Shown here in pieces: positions 1 through 8,156 of a stretch of DNA of 64,000 nucleotides. Source of the stretch: JAZIHH01 sp036678685 (GTDB lineage Bacteria > Bacillota > UBA4882 > UBA10575); contig JAZIHH010000028.1 in NCBI GenBank assembly GCA_036678685.1, positions 1 to 64,000 of the forward strand. The letters are read 5' to 3'. Positions within the stretch are counted from its first letter, which is position 1. Every line of letters begins with the position of its first letter. The position numbers and the translations under genes were made by a program. The notes below the pieces were generated by a model. The model did not search any database. It saw only the letters and a program-made list of their open reading frames with translations, and was not told where the DNA came from.

Positions 1-60
1 TTGGCAAGTAGAAAATCTAGCATTCGGCAACTAATTTTTCTAGCACCCTCATTTCCATAA

Positions 61-783
61 TTAGCAATTAATGGTAGAGTGTTTCAGCCGGTAACTGGTG
101 CCCGTAAAAACCAGCAAATGGCTATGGTGGACAAGTCGATCGATCAGAGCAGTGGTTAGTTTTTCATCATAGAAGATCCCATTCCATTTGCTGAATTCGA
201 TGTTGGTGGTGATAATCACGCTCCTTTGCTCATAACATTCGGAGATTACTTGGAAAAGTAATTGGGCTCCTAATTTTTCGAAAGGGATATAGCCCCATTC
301 GTCACAGATTAAAAGGTCTGTTTTCTCTAATTGCCGAAAAACCTTTTTGATATTGCCGGCAGCTTTAGCTTCCAGTAACAGGTTAACCAATGTGGCTGTA
401 CGGAAAAACTTTACCCTTTTTCCGCTATTACAAGCCTCTATGCCAATAGCAGTAGCTAAATGGGTCTTGCCGGTGCCAGGTGGTCCATAAAGAATTAAGT
501 TTTCTCTGTTTCCAATAAAAGCCCCGGTTTTAAGTGATTCCATCTCCAAGCTATTCGGAATTTGAATCTCAGCAAAGGAGTACCCGGCAAAGGTCTTAAT
601 TACCGGGAAACCAGCTTGTTTTAGTAATCGATTTTTCCTATGTATAGCTCTACGTTCAACCTCCATTTGGAGCAGTTTTAATAAAAACTGCTCATGAGTA
701 TCGGCTTCGATGGTTGGGTAATTTTCCACAAACCCTTGACCTAAGCGGAGCTCTCGACAATACTTGGCAATTATTTCTTGCAT
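61..783 (-). CDS. istB: IS21-family helper ATPase IstB
   Basis: This is the 240-residue AAA+ ATPase that assists the IstA transposase in target selection and strand transfer. A Walker A motif GPPGTGKTH is at about residues 100-108. A Walker B-like LLICDEWGY and a sensor-like IITTNIEF follow. Length is normal for IstB. The start ATG at 783 overlaps the end of istA by 13 bp, the usual coupled arrangement. No frameshift is visible, so the element may be active. The related DnaC/DnaI loader family is the only other reading, and the istA neighbour excludes it. Confidence 0.93.
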   Translation of the reverse strand: MQEIIAKYCRELRLGQGFVENYPTIEADTHEQFLLKLLQMEVERRAIHRKNRLLKQAGFPVIKTFAGYSFAEIQIPNSLEMESLKTGAFIGNRENLILYGPPGTGKTHLATAIGIEACNSGKRVKFFRTATLVNLLLEAKAAGNIKKVFRQLEKTDLLICDEWGYIPFEKLGAQLLFQVISECYEQRSVIITTNIEFSKWNGIFYDEKLTTALIDRLVHHSHLLVFTGTSYRLKHSTINC

Positions 784-2273
784 GATACCGCTCCTTTCAT
801 TAAGAGTAGATCATAAAGCGCGGTATCGGTCGTAAAGGCCGGAAGTTGAGGCGTACTCTCTTTTAGCGTTAGCTCAGGCAGTTCAATTGTGGGATTGTTC
901 ATCCGGTAAAAGGTAAGCCAGATACTGTCCGGGTCGGATACTCCTTGGTCTAATGCCTGTTCAAAGGCGGAAGTTGCTGTTTCCAGATCTGTTTCTTCCA
1001 CCATTTTGCGCAAGATGTTTAAAGAGGCCTTCTTCTGCGGGTAATGGCATTGCGCAAAGTATTCTTGGAGAATCTCCGGTAACTGATGAAAGAAAGCCGT
1101 GTATTTTAAGGCTGTAGGTCGTTTTGCCATCAGCTGTAGATAGGGGACCCAGTTCATTGCTTCTTGTTTTTTGCCGTATAAGCGCTGATGTCTGATGACT
1201 TCGTGCCAATCTTCATCCATGACGATAATTTCCTGGGCGGTGGCTCTTATCCATAATTGTTTGCCGGCAAAGATAGGCGATGTTGAATACTGTTTGTTGT
1301 CAAATCTAACCTTGGCATATTTATCAGCTTTGACTTTTTCGTACCGGCCGATTTCAAACGGAGTTTCCGGTAAATTATGCATCACCGCTAGATCTTCGGC
1401 AAACAGATCGGCAATCAATTTTCCTTTTTTGTAATGCTTCCGCTGCATGTCCTGGACAGCCTTTTCGAGGAGGTCTTTATTAAACTCCTCAAGATCTTTG
1501 AACTCGGGAACCGGCACAAAAAAGTTCCGGCGGCTGTAACCGACTTTGTTCTCCACATGCCCTTTTTCTTGAGCGCGCGCTGGATTGCAAAAGTTCGTTT
1601 TAAAGCCATAATGCAGGGCGAATCGTTTAAAGTTTTCTGTTATTTCTCGTTTGCCGTATTCTAAGACCTTTTTTACGATGGTTGGCGGGTTATCAAACAA
1701 AATACCTCCCGGTATTTTACCTATATATTCAAAGATGTTCTTTAACCCGGTTTCGAGACATTCCAGGTTTTGGCCTTTGAAAACCTGCGTAAACCCGGCG
1801 TTGCTGTAGGGGAAAGAGAGTGTTAGATACAACCCGGTAAATCTTTCACCGTTTTCAATGAAATCAGCCTCCCCGAAATCCGCCTGGGCTTTCCCAGGAG
1901 AATGTTCAAGAGGAATAGAGCAATCATTATTGGTATATAACTCTTTTTTCTTAGCCGATACATAGTATCTCACTGTACGCTCAGAGACCTTGAATCCTAT
2001 GCCATACATCTCTTGCAAGCGGTCATATACTCGTTTGGCGGTATGTCTTTGCTTTGGTCTTTCTTTTAAATCATTGGTTAGCCATTCATCAATTATTGCC
2101 TTGTAGGGATCGAGCTTACTTTTTCGCCTTTGCTTGCGGCGAGCGATGTTGAAATCTTGTTTTTCGGCATATTTTTTTACGGTTTCGAAAGCATGTCCGG
2201 TCTCTCTTGCGATTTCCCTTAAAGATTGGCCTTTCCTATCACGCAAATATTTGATATGATTGATTTCGTCCAT
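771..2273 (-). CDS. istA: IS21-family transposase IstA
   Basis: The product is a DDE transposase of 500 residues. The N-terminus carries a helix-turn-helix (roughly residues 10-40). The integrase-like core has acidic residues in QADFGEADF (about D132), ILFDNPP (about D194) and KGHVENK (about E241), the pattern expected of the catalytic triad. I chose ATG at 2273 because AAAGGA lies 8 bases upstream; an ATG 9 bases earlier has no usable spacing. The gene is intact and overlaps istB. It moves DNA at the ends described for the element. Confidence 0.93.
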   Translation of the reverse strand: MDEINHIKYLRDRKGQSLREIARETGHAFETVKKYAEKQDFNIARRKQRRKSKLDPYKAIIDEWLTNDLKERPKQRHTAKRVYDRLQEMYGIGFKVSERTVRYYVSAKKKELYTNNDCSIPLEHSPGKAQADFGEADFIENGERFTGLYLTLSFPYSNAGFTQVFKGQNLECLETGLKNIFEYIGKIPGGILFDNPPTIVKKVLEYGKREITENFKRFALHYGFKTNFCNPARAQEKGHVENKVGYSRRNFFVPVPEFKDLEEFNKDLLEKAVQDMQRKHYKKGKLIADLFAEDLAVMHNLPETPFEIGRYEKVKADKYAKVRFDNKQYSTSPIFAGKQLWIRATAQEIIVMDEDWHEVIRHQRLYGKKQEAMNWVPYLQLMAKRPTALKYTAFFHQLPEILQEYFAQCHYPQKKASLNILRKMVEETDLETATSAFEQALDQGVSDPDSIWLTFYRMNNPTIELPELTLKESTPQLPAFTTDTALYDLLLMKGAVSCKK

Positions 2274-2402
2274 TGTCAACATCCTTTCTTTACCCCCCTA
2301 ATTTGTGTGATGGCTAATTAGAAGGGTAATCTTTTTTGAGGGTGCTGGCAATGGATTTTTCCATTTTTCCGCTAGACTTCTATCTTGCCATTTGCTCTAT
2401 TT

Positions 2403-3290
2403 CTATTTTGCCATAAACAAGCTCTTTAAGAACCGCGGCATTGCCTCGTCAAGGCTAAAGAATGTGTAGTCCCTCAGGGCTGCCAAAATGTTGCGCTCCA
2501 CATGAAGAACCGCGTTTTCGACTTTGGCTTTGTCATTCGGTTTGCGCACTCTCGTGGGGAGAACAACTACTCCATAGTGACGGGCCATGTCGGCATAGGT
2601 CGGATTGATCTCAGGATCATAATAATTGGCCTTTGTAACACCAGTTTTCAGGTTGTCTGGCACTACTATGACAGGTATTCCGCCAAAGAACTCAAAGGCC
2701 AAACAGTGGCCAAGAATCCAGTAATTTAGCTCCATAGCCGGAAACAGATGCGCAAAACAGTAATTACTGGCTCCTAAGACGGCTACGAACATATACGCTG
2801 GATGAATATCACCGGTAACCGGGTCGTAGATGGGAAAAGTCTGTCCAGCCCAGTCAACAAAGACCTTTTCTCCGGCCTTATGGTGCTGGCGCATGACAAC
2901 ATCAAGATGCTTGGCCCACTGCCGGTAATGGTAACAAAACTGTGTGTACTGAAACCCATCGGGATGTAGCTCTTTGTATTCCCACCACAGGAGTTTAAGA
3001 GTTATACCTGGTCTGGACAGCTCTTTATGAACCTGCTGCCAATCAGGCATTACATGAGGCGGCTTTCTGGTGCTGACATCAACGTAGAGCAGTGCTTCCA
3101 GTTCCTTATCAGTCATCTGTTGCACCGATGGCCACGAAAGGCCTGCATGTGTAGCTCTTTGAATGAAGTCACTTACAGTACTGGGCGAAACATTGCAGTT
3201 AACAGCAATCTGGCGGTTACTTAACCCGTCTTGCCATTTGAGCTTTAATATTTCCAAGATTTTTCGCACGGATATCCTCCTCGCGGCCAT
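2403..3290 (-). pseudogene. Truncated IstA of a second, older IS21-family element
   Basis: This 295-codon frame encodes the N-terminal two thirds of a different IS21-type transposase: helix-turn-helix at about residues 25-45, then acidic core residues in KVFVDWAGQ (D146), VVPDNLK (D212) and NDKAKVENA (E258). IstA proteins of this type run to about 500 residues, so roughly 200 C-terminal residues and the whole of istB are gone. The last residues (Met-Ala-Lys-stop) are read from the terminal repeat of the inserted IS at 2403-2413, so the genuine transposase sequence ends at about position 2414. The catalytic triad survives but the protein is most likely non-functional. Confidence 0.88.
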
Positions 3291-3544
3291 AGTCTCGCAT
3301 CCACCTTTCTCATCTAAGTTATCTGAGAACTTAGATTCGGTGACGCAGATGTCCTATGGCAAATTGGTGATCAAAATTGGTGATTAGAGGATACCCCGCC
3401 AAAAGTGATCGGTTTGAACCGTATTAGGCGATCGGGATAAACCGTTTTGGGCGATCGGCATGAACCGTATCACGCGATCGCAATGAACCGTATTGGGTGA
3501 TCGGCTTGAGCCGTATTAGGTGATCGAGATGAACCGTATTTCGC
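2414..3544. mobile_element. Remnant of a second IS21-family element, interrupted by the first
   Basis: This segment holds the truncated istA and, upstream of it, the element's own end with its repeat array. The outer boundary is placed at about 3544-3550 because the hsdR reading frame resumes there without a break. The other end, with istB, was lost or separated when the first IS inserted at 2413/2414 and is not in the window. Confidence 0.8.
3407..3544. repeat. Six tandem 23-bp repeats at the IS end
   Basis: Six head-to-tail units start at 3407, 3430, 3453, 3476, 3499 and 3522, each opening with GATCG or a near match and carrying an AACCGTAT-like core. Every unit is exactly 23 bp. Position at the outer end of an IS21-type element and the spacing of about two helical turns suggest repeated transposase-binding sites. 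A shorter direct repeat, ATTGGTGA, occurs just inside at 3364-3384. Confidence 0.85.
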
Positions 3545-4663
3545 GACGGGCTTATTGTTGATTATTGCGGTATTCTAAAACACCTCAGAGCAGCATTAGC
3601 AACTTATGCAGGTACTACTTCGGATGACCCAGGTGAAAAAGAACCCGCAAGACCAAATAAAGAACTATTGGCGGATTTGGCTGAGGCGATAACGCTCGTA
3701 CGGGCATTTTTGGACGAACGTCGCTCTTCGCTGGATGATGTAATTCATAAGACCGGCTTTGAACGTAATGCGGCAATTGTGGCTTGCAAAGAGGCGGTCA
3801 ACGAAAACAATGAAACCCGTAAGCGTTTTGAGGTCATGAGCCGTGAAGTTTTTAAGAAATTCAAAGCCTGCATCAATGTTCAAGGTGTTGAGGAGTACAA
3901 GAAAGATAGGGATGCAATTAACATCATCTACAAGAGTCTCCAGGAAGATCGTGAAAAGGCGGATATTACTAACATTCTAAGGAGCTTGCATCAAGTAGTT
4001 GATGAGGCTATCGTGGTTGACAGTAACCAAGTCCGCGAGGAGCTAGCACCCTATGATATTAGCGGAATTGACTTCGAACGATTAAAAAGGGAATTTGTAA
4101 TGAGCAAAGCGAAAAACACTACTGTCCAAAATCTACGTGAGGCGGTTGAACGCAAGCTGCAAAAGCTATTACAACAGAATCCACTCAGGACAAATTTCCA
4201 GCAGCATTATGAAAAGATTGTTGCCGATTACAACAAAGAAAAGGACCGTGCCACCATTGAGCAAACCTTCGAATCTTTGCTTGATTTTGTTAAGCAATTA
4301 AATGAAGAAGAAAACCGGGCACTAAGGGAAGGTCTTGACGAAGAATCCTTGGCTATTTTCGATTTATTAAAGAAACCGGATCTCACTGCGGGGGAGATTA
4401 AGCAAGTTAAAGAGGTTGCTATCTCCTTGTTAAATGAATTGAAGAAAGAAAAGCTTCGTGTAGACCAGTGGCGCGAAAAAGAGGCCACACGTGATGCCGT
4501 GCTGTTGGCTATTCACGATTATTTGTGGAGTGATGCGACAGGTCTCCCAGTTGAATCGTATAGCGAGCAGGATGTGCAAAACATAGCAGAGGAAGTCTAT
4601 CGGCATATTTATTATGCCTATCCTACCGTTCCATCACCTTATTATGATAGTTCAGTGGCTTAG
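3545..4663 (+). pseudogene. hsdR: Type I restriction enzyme R subunit (HsdR), C-terminal fragment
   Basis: An open frame of about 372 codons runs from the IS junction to the stop at 4661-4663. It begins with DGLIVDYCGILKHLRAALAT, the segment that follows the helicase domain in HsdR proteins. It continues into the conserved C-terminal region (DUF3387-like), with a RATIEQTFESLLDFV stretch and a REGLDEESLAIFDLL stretch. The endonuclease and helicase domains (about 600-700 residues) are missing to the left because an IS21 element inserted here. HsdR is the motor/nuclease subunit of a type I restriction complex with HsdM and HsdS; neither partner is visible. An internal TTG at 3668 could be called as a start but is not a true one. 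Confidence 0.85.
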
Positions 4664-4749
4664 TAGTTCCAAATATTACAGCGATATAGCAGTAAAAAGT
4701 TGTAGGTGCGCATAGTCAGAAAAAATGCTACAAAAGCGATAAGAGAAGG

Positions 4750-4800
4750 CAGGCAAAGCAGGATTTGAACCAGCGACCCTTGCTTGCATGCAAGGCAGGA
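4750..4800 (-). other. Degenerate tRNA-like fragment resembling tRNA-Val 3' half
   Basis: The segment shares an exact 19-bp block (4762-4780) and a nearby TTGCTTG with the complement of tRNA-Val at 5974-6048. It covers a T-arm and anticodon-arm equivalent but lacks a D-arm and acceptor stem. It may be an attachment-site duplicate left by an integrated element or a decayed tRNA. The stretch 4801-5120 beyond it holds no gene I can support; it is AT-rich with no conserved signal seen. Confidence 0.5.
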
Positions 4801-5123
4801 CAGGCTCTGTTTAGCGGGGTTTGACATGACTTGAAATAGTGTTTTTAGCTGGGAGTATCATCTAAAAAGGGGATTTTTAAACCTCTTTTTTGCCCCGCAT
4901 TGAACACGAATTAGGCATGCTGAAAAACCCGTAATACCAGTGTGATGACAATGTGATGACAATGTGATATCGCGGTACCGCGAAAAACGCAGATAATTTT
5001 AACTTTACTAATAGTAAATTTCAATATTCTTAAAGCATGCCGTAATTCGCTGTTTTTTCGTGTTTTTTTGTAAATCATTAGTCTATTTTATCTATAAACC
5101 GCTTACAATGGCCAGACACGGTT

Positions 5124-5152
5124 TGGACAACTCAATTTAAAACACTTATAAT
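5124..5152 (+). promoter_or_regulatory. Sigma-A-type promoter firing rightward into a hairpin region
   Basis: TGGACA at 5124-5129 and TATAAT at 5147-5152 are separated by 17 bp. No convincing protein gene follows within 190 bp; the transcript would run into the hairpins at 5169-5233 and oppose the minus-strand promoter at 5246-5274. Confidence 0.55.
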
Positions 5153-5160
5153 GAAAATAA

Positions 5161-5274
5161 ATGAAAAAGGAGAGCAGGGAACGGTTGGCGGCCTGCCCCT
5201 ACTCTCCAGAGCGATAATCCCCTATTAGGGGATCGTTCTACTGTTATTTTAAATTATATATTGTTTAAAGTCAA
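5161..5274 (-). ncRNA. Candidate small RNA with own promoter and terminator (minus strand)
   Basis: On the minus strand, TTGACT (complement of 5269-5274) and TAAAAT (complement of 5246-5251) are 17 bp apart. A transcript from about 5239 would contain a perfect hairpin (7-bp arms at 5217-5223 and 5227-5233). It would end in a long stem-loop (GGAGAG at 5202-5207 pairing with 5169-5174, plus inner G/C pairs) followed by a U-run at 5164-5168. The predicted size is about 75-80 nt. A second promoter faces it on the plus strand, as in convergent antisense RNA or type I toxin-antitoxin loci, but I see no hydrophobic toxin ORF. Confidence 0.4.
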
Positions 5275-5348
5275 TGAAAATTTTGTGATCAGTTTTGAAT
5301 AGCCGCCAGTGCGGCTTTTATTTTTAAACAGCGAGAGGAGGAAGCGAA

Positions 5349-5458
5349 ATGAAGTTTGTGCTGAGTAAAGAAGAACTGCATCGAGTCATGGGTCAAGCAC
5401 AACAAAGCGCGTTGAGCTGCTGAACCGTCATGATTTCTCCAACCTCAAGGTCGAGTGA
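5349..5458 (+). pseudogene. Small decayed ORF with strong RBS
   Basis: ATG at 5349 follows AGGAGG with good spacing. The frame reads 24 codons (MKFVLSKEELHRVMGQ...) and stops at 5421-5423. Shifting frame near 5398 restores an open, protein-like stretch (RVELLNRHDFSNLKVE) ending at 5456-5458. This suggests a short gene with one frameshift. The product is not recognised. Confidence 0.3.
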
Positions 5459-5559
5459 AAATGAATGGTTTCAAAAGTCAGGCTGGAACTCTAGTTTAAG
5501 GAAAATTTTACTACGAAAATTCAGATCTTAAATTCTTAGATTTTGAACGAGGTGAAAAC

Positions 5560-5796
5560 ATGAGAGTTTACCTTATTTATTGCCCACAATGCGGCAAAAT
5601 GCTAGGCGCTACGGTGAACAACTTAAGGGCACAATGCGCGATTTACCAGAATTGGATTCTGGTCAAAAAAAGCGAAGATAGTTGGATAGACAGGAAAGAA
5701 AACCAATACGGAACGTGGGAGGCCGTGTACATGTGGAAAAAAACAGTCTTAATTAAATGCACAGAAGTCTTTTTAATAATACAAAAAGCTAGCTAA
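5560..5796 (+). CDS. Hypothetical small protein with one CxxC motif
   Basis: This 78-residue frame starts at ATG 5560 behind a GAGGTGAAAAC ribosome site. Residues 8-13 form CPQCGK, half of a zinc-ribbon knuckle; no second CxxC is present, so a zinc site would need dimerisation. The rest is basic and tryptophan-rich. It lies alone between decayed DNA and tRNA-Val in a lower-GC region, so it probably belongs to the accessory segment. No family was recognised. Confidence 0.4.
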   Translation: MRVYLIYCPQCGKMLGATVNNLRAQCAIYQNWILVKKSEDSWIDRKENQYGTWEAVYMWKKTVLIKCTEVFLIIQKAS

Positions 5797-5895
5797 TGAA
5801 ACTATCTATTGAGATCGTAACATAGCACGGCAAAGTCTTCCACTAGCAAGGTTTATAAGGAGCAAAACCGGTAGCATGAATTGGGCTCTTAAATT

Positions 5896-5933
5896 GACCG
5901 GAAGGGACGCTACTCCTTGCCGGTCATTTTTTC
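5896..5933 (+). terminator. Intrinsic terminator
   Basis: GACCGG at 5896-5901 pairs with CCGGTC at 5920-5925, extended by AAGG/CCTT, and is followed by TTTTTT. It could end transcription of the small gene at 5560-5796 and may also stop minus-strand readthrough from tRNA-Val. Confidence 0.7.
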
Positions 5934-5973
5934 TACACAAACCTGTTTTTTATCTATAGCAAATATAATTTTA

Positions 5974-6048
5974 TGGTGGGCGAAGCTGGATTTGAACCAG
6001 CGACCCCTTGCTTGTAAGGCAAGTGCTCTCCCCCTGAGCTATTCGCCC
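5974..6048 (-). tRNA. tRNA-Val (anticodon TAC)
   Basis: The complement folds as a 75-nt cloverleaf with encoded CCA. The acceptor is GGGCGAA/TTCGCCC, the anticodon stem is CTTGC/GCAAG with loop CTTACAA (anticodon TAC), and the T-stem is GCTGG/CCAGC with loop TTCAAAT. A promoter with 17-bp spacing lies just upstream. Confidence 0.96.
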
Positions 6049-6074
6049 ATAGCCAGCTCTACCAAGCCAAAATT

Positions 6075-6103
6075 ATTATACCCTAAAGGATGCAAAATGT
6101 AAA
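6075..6103 (-). promoter_or_regulatory. Promoter of tRNA-Val
   Basis: On the minus strand, TTTACA (complement of 6098-6103) and TATAAT (complement of 6075-6080) are 17 bp apart. The tRNA begins about 26 bases downstream of the -10 box. Confidence 0.8.
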
Positions 6104-6282
6104 CCCCCAACCCCACCCGACTGAGTCAAGTATTATCGGGTAATTTTTTTGCATATCCTTTTGTCCCGTGTTGAATAGCTGGGAACCTTCCACGAGGGGC
6201 AAGATAATTTGCCGGGATATTTTTGCCAATACGACCAGCGATTATCTCTTACCCTCGTCGCGTACGTGTCAAGAATTAATAA

Positions 6283-6326
6283 GGGTCAAGGACAGGCTGC
6301 CGCCGGGCTTCGCCCGTCCTTGACCC
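6283..6326. terminator. Long inverted repeat, probable terminator of the ECF operon
   Basis: GGGTCAAGGAC at 6283-6293 pairs perfectly with GTCCTTGACCC at 6316-6326. Within the 22-base interval, a nested hairpin from GGGC and GCCC is possible. It lies just past the 3' end of the minus-strand operon that finishes at 6346. No clear U-run follows on the minus strand, so a stability hairpin is also possible. Confidence 0.5.
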
Positions 6327-6345
6327 AGAAGCCCTTTGCATGCAA

Positions 6346-7335
6346 TCAGCGAAAACTCAATAATCCGGCGCTTATCTCCTCGAAGTTGTAATCATTAACA
6401 GCTAAAAGCCTTTCCTGGCAAAAGGCGGGTATCCCATGGATTCCGGTAAACGCTCCACAGATACCACAGGCGATCGCCCCAATCGTGTCACAGTCCCCGC
6501 CGAGATTGGCCGCTAACAACCCGGCGCGAAACGGATCGCCGCCGGCCAGTTTAACCAGGGCCAGTGCTGTTGGTATACTTTCGGCCGTTTCAACTCCTGT
6601 TCCGATTAGGGTATAAAGCTTATCCAGGGCCTCTTCCGGCAGCACACTTTCCTCAACGATCCGCAAAGCCCAATACGTGCGGTCAATTACGGAAGCGCCA
6701 AAATAATCATGACCTCTTTCATTCCCGAGCCTCATCGCTTTTACCGCATTGTTTAAAACCTCCTCCAGGGAAGCGCCTTCCATAGCCGTAGAGACGGCTG
6801 CCGCTACAGCAGCAGCTCCAGAAATTGCGATATTTGTGTTATGTGTCGGAAGGCACGCCTGTTCCACGTTGTCCACCAGCGCCATCAAATTGCTGATCGG
6901 GCTGACAATCCCCACCGGTACAATCCGCATTGCCGCCCCATTGGTAGTACCTGTTTTCCCGCTTTCCGTAATGAGAACCCCGTCCTTAATTGAGGCCAAT
7001 GCCTGTTTTGAGCTGGGTCCAAACATATTGGTCTCCAGGACGTTGCTTTCGGTTACCAATTCCAAGAGCTTGGCGGCAACCGTTTCCGCCCTTACGCAGC
7101 CATCATCGGCAAGAATCGCTTCGGCCACCTTGATTGTTTGTATCGTATCATCGGTCACCTGTCCGGCTTGCATCCCGCCGGCCACGAAGTGACCGGGAGG
7201 CCCGGGAAGAAACCCGGTAATCTCTCCGAAATAGGCTTTTACCTTTCGCCTTGACCATAACTGTGAAGGCATGCCCAGCGCATCCCCAAGAGCTACCCCT
7301 AACAATGCTCCGTATGCCCTCTTGCCCATATCCAC
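6346..7335 (-). CDS. ADP-ribosylglycohydrolase-family protein
   Basis: The product of 329 residues belongs to the DraG/ARH fold, binuclear-magnesium hydrolases of alpha-linked ribosyl bonds. It shows the N-terminal GALLGVALGDALGMP, the metal-binding TDDT at residues 61-64, and the C-terminal GGDCDTIGAIA near residue 280 that supplies the remaining metal ligands. The GTG start at 7335 has GGAGAG about six bases upstream. It is the last gene of a GntR/ECF transporter operon, 20 bp after ecfT. The context makes a small-molecule riboside a more likely substrate than ADP-ribosylated protein. I infer, without proof, that it may act on the alpha-N-glycosidic bond of an imported alpha-riboside. Confidence 0.85.
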   Translation of the reverse strand: MDMGKRAYGALLGVALGDALGMPSQLWSRRKVKAYFGEITGFLPGPPGHFVAGGMQAGQVTDDTIQTIKVAEAILADDGCVRAETVAAKLLELVTESNVLETNMFGPSSKQALASIKDGVLITESGKTGTTNGAAMRIVPVGIVSPISNLMALVDNVEQACLPTHNTNIAISGAAAVAAAVSTAMEGASLEEVLNNAVKAMRLGNERGHDYFGASVIDRTYWALRIVEESVLPEEALDKLYTLIGTGVETAESIPTALALVKLAGGDPFRAGLLAANLGGDCDTIGAIACGICGAFTGIHGIPAFCQERLLAVNDYNFEEISAGLLSFR

Positions 7336-7355
7336 GTTTATCTCTCCTCCTGTCT

Positions 7356-8156
7356 TTACAATCGTCCAATACCTTGAACTCGCAAGTAAATACCCATTAC
7401 CACTACAGCCAGGCTAAGTATGATAAAAATATAATCTGTTCCGGCCATCCTAATCTCTTCAAGCGAGGTTTGCCGGGCGGCGGCGCCATAACCTCTATTC
7501 AACATCGCGACCGCCAAACGGTCCGACATGTAGAGTGATTGAACCAAGAGCGGAACCATAATCGGAATATATGCCTTTATTCTGTTGACGAGGCCTTTCT
7601 CATCGAAACTGGCCCCGCGGACCTTTTGGGCGTTAAAAACCATTTCTACCTTTTTTTGCATGGTAGGAACAAATCTAATCCCGGTAATGATTAGAAAAGA
7701 AATGTTTGCGGGCAAACGGGAGATTTTCATTAATTGCAAAAAATGATCCATGGGGGTGGAACAAGTCAAAATAGAAGAAAAAATCACCATACTAAAGATC
7801 CGCAATACTAATGTAATGCCATATAGGACGCCCCCGCTGCTCAACTCAAACCAATCTTTTTTATAAAAAACCACTTTAGCCGCTGGAATGGCAAAGTCCT
7901 CCGCCGGATAGGAAAAGGCTGTAATTAACAGAATAAGCAACAAGATCGGTGCAATCGGCTTTAAAATTGACGAAATCTTGTGTGTCGGCAGCCCCAGATA
8001 AAAAAGGAGGAAAATACCAAACAAAGCCAAGAAAAGATTATAAAGGGGATTGGTAAAAAAGAACAGCAAGACCATGAGGGCGGTAAAGGCCGCCAGTTTT
8101 GCCCGGACATCCAGGCGGTGAAGGAGCGTTTTCCCGGGATAATAATCAACAAACAT
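7356..8156 (-). CDS. ecfT: ECF transporter transmembrane component EcfT
   Basis: This 266-residue polytopic membrane protein couples the ATPases to the substrate-binding S component. Hydrophobic segments occupy about residues 25-70 and 85-130, with one near the C-terminus. A cytoplasmic region carries the coupling motifs: NAQKVRGASF near residue 180 and MLNRGYGAAAR near residue 217, matching the two Ala-Arg-Gly-type motifs of EcfT. The gene starts immediately next to the end of the ATPase gene (8156/8157). With its own T and A subunits, this looks like a dedicated (group I) ECF importer. Confidence 0.92.
   Translation of the reverse strand: MFVDYYPGKTLLHRLDVRAKLAAFTALMVLLFFFTNPLYNLFLALFGIFLLFYLGLPTHKISSILKPIAPILLLILLITAFSYPAEDFAIPAAKVVFYKKDWFELSSGGVLYGITLVLRIFSMVIFSSILTCSTPMDHFLQLMKISRLPANISFLIITGIRFVPTMQKKVEMVFNAQKVRGASFDEKGLVNRIKAYIPIMVPLLVQSLYMSDRLAVAMLNRGYGAAARQTSLEEIRMAGTDYIFIILSLAVVVMGIYLRVQGIGRL

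Larger units (their letters stand above)
1..2413. mobile_element. IS21-family insertion sequence (istA-istB), nearly complete
   Basis: The element carries istA and istB on the minus strand. The left edge begins TTGGCAAGTAGAAAATCTAG; the complement of 2371-2390 reads TGGCAAGATAGAAGTCTAGC, so the two ends are imperfect inverted repeats. At the right side a second copy of the TGGCA motif lies at 2409-2413, about 23 bp further out. The true right end is therefore put at 2413, and the matching left outer copy may lie just outside the window. Multiple terminal repeats are usual for IS21 ends. The right end sits inside another transposase gene, so it is a real insertion junction. Confidence 0.85.

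Noticed and set aside
3407..3544. CRISPR array
   Set aside because: The six repeats are contiguous with no unique spacers and sit at an IS end; no cas genes are present.
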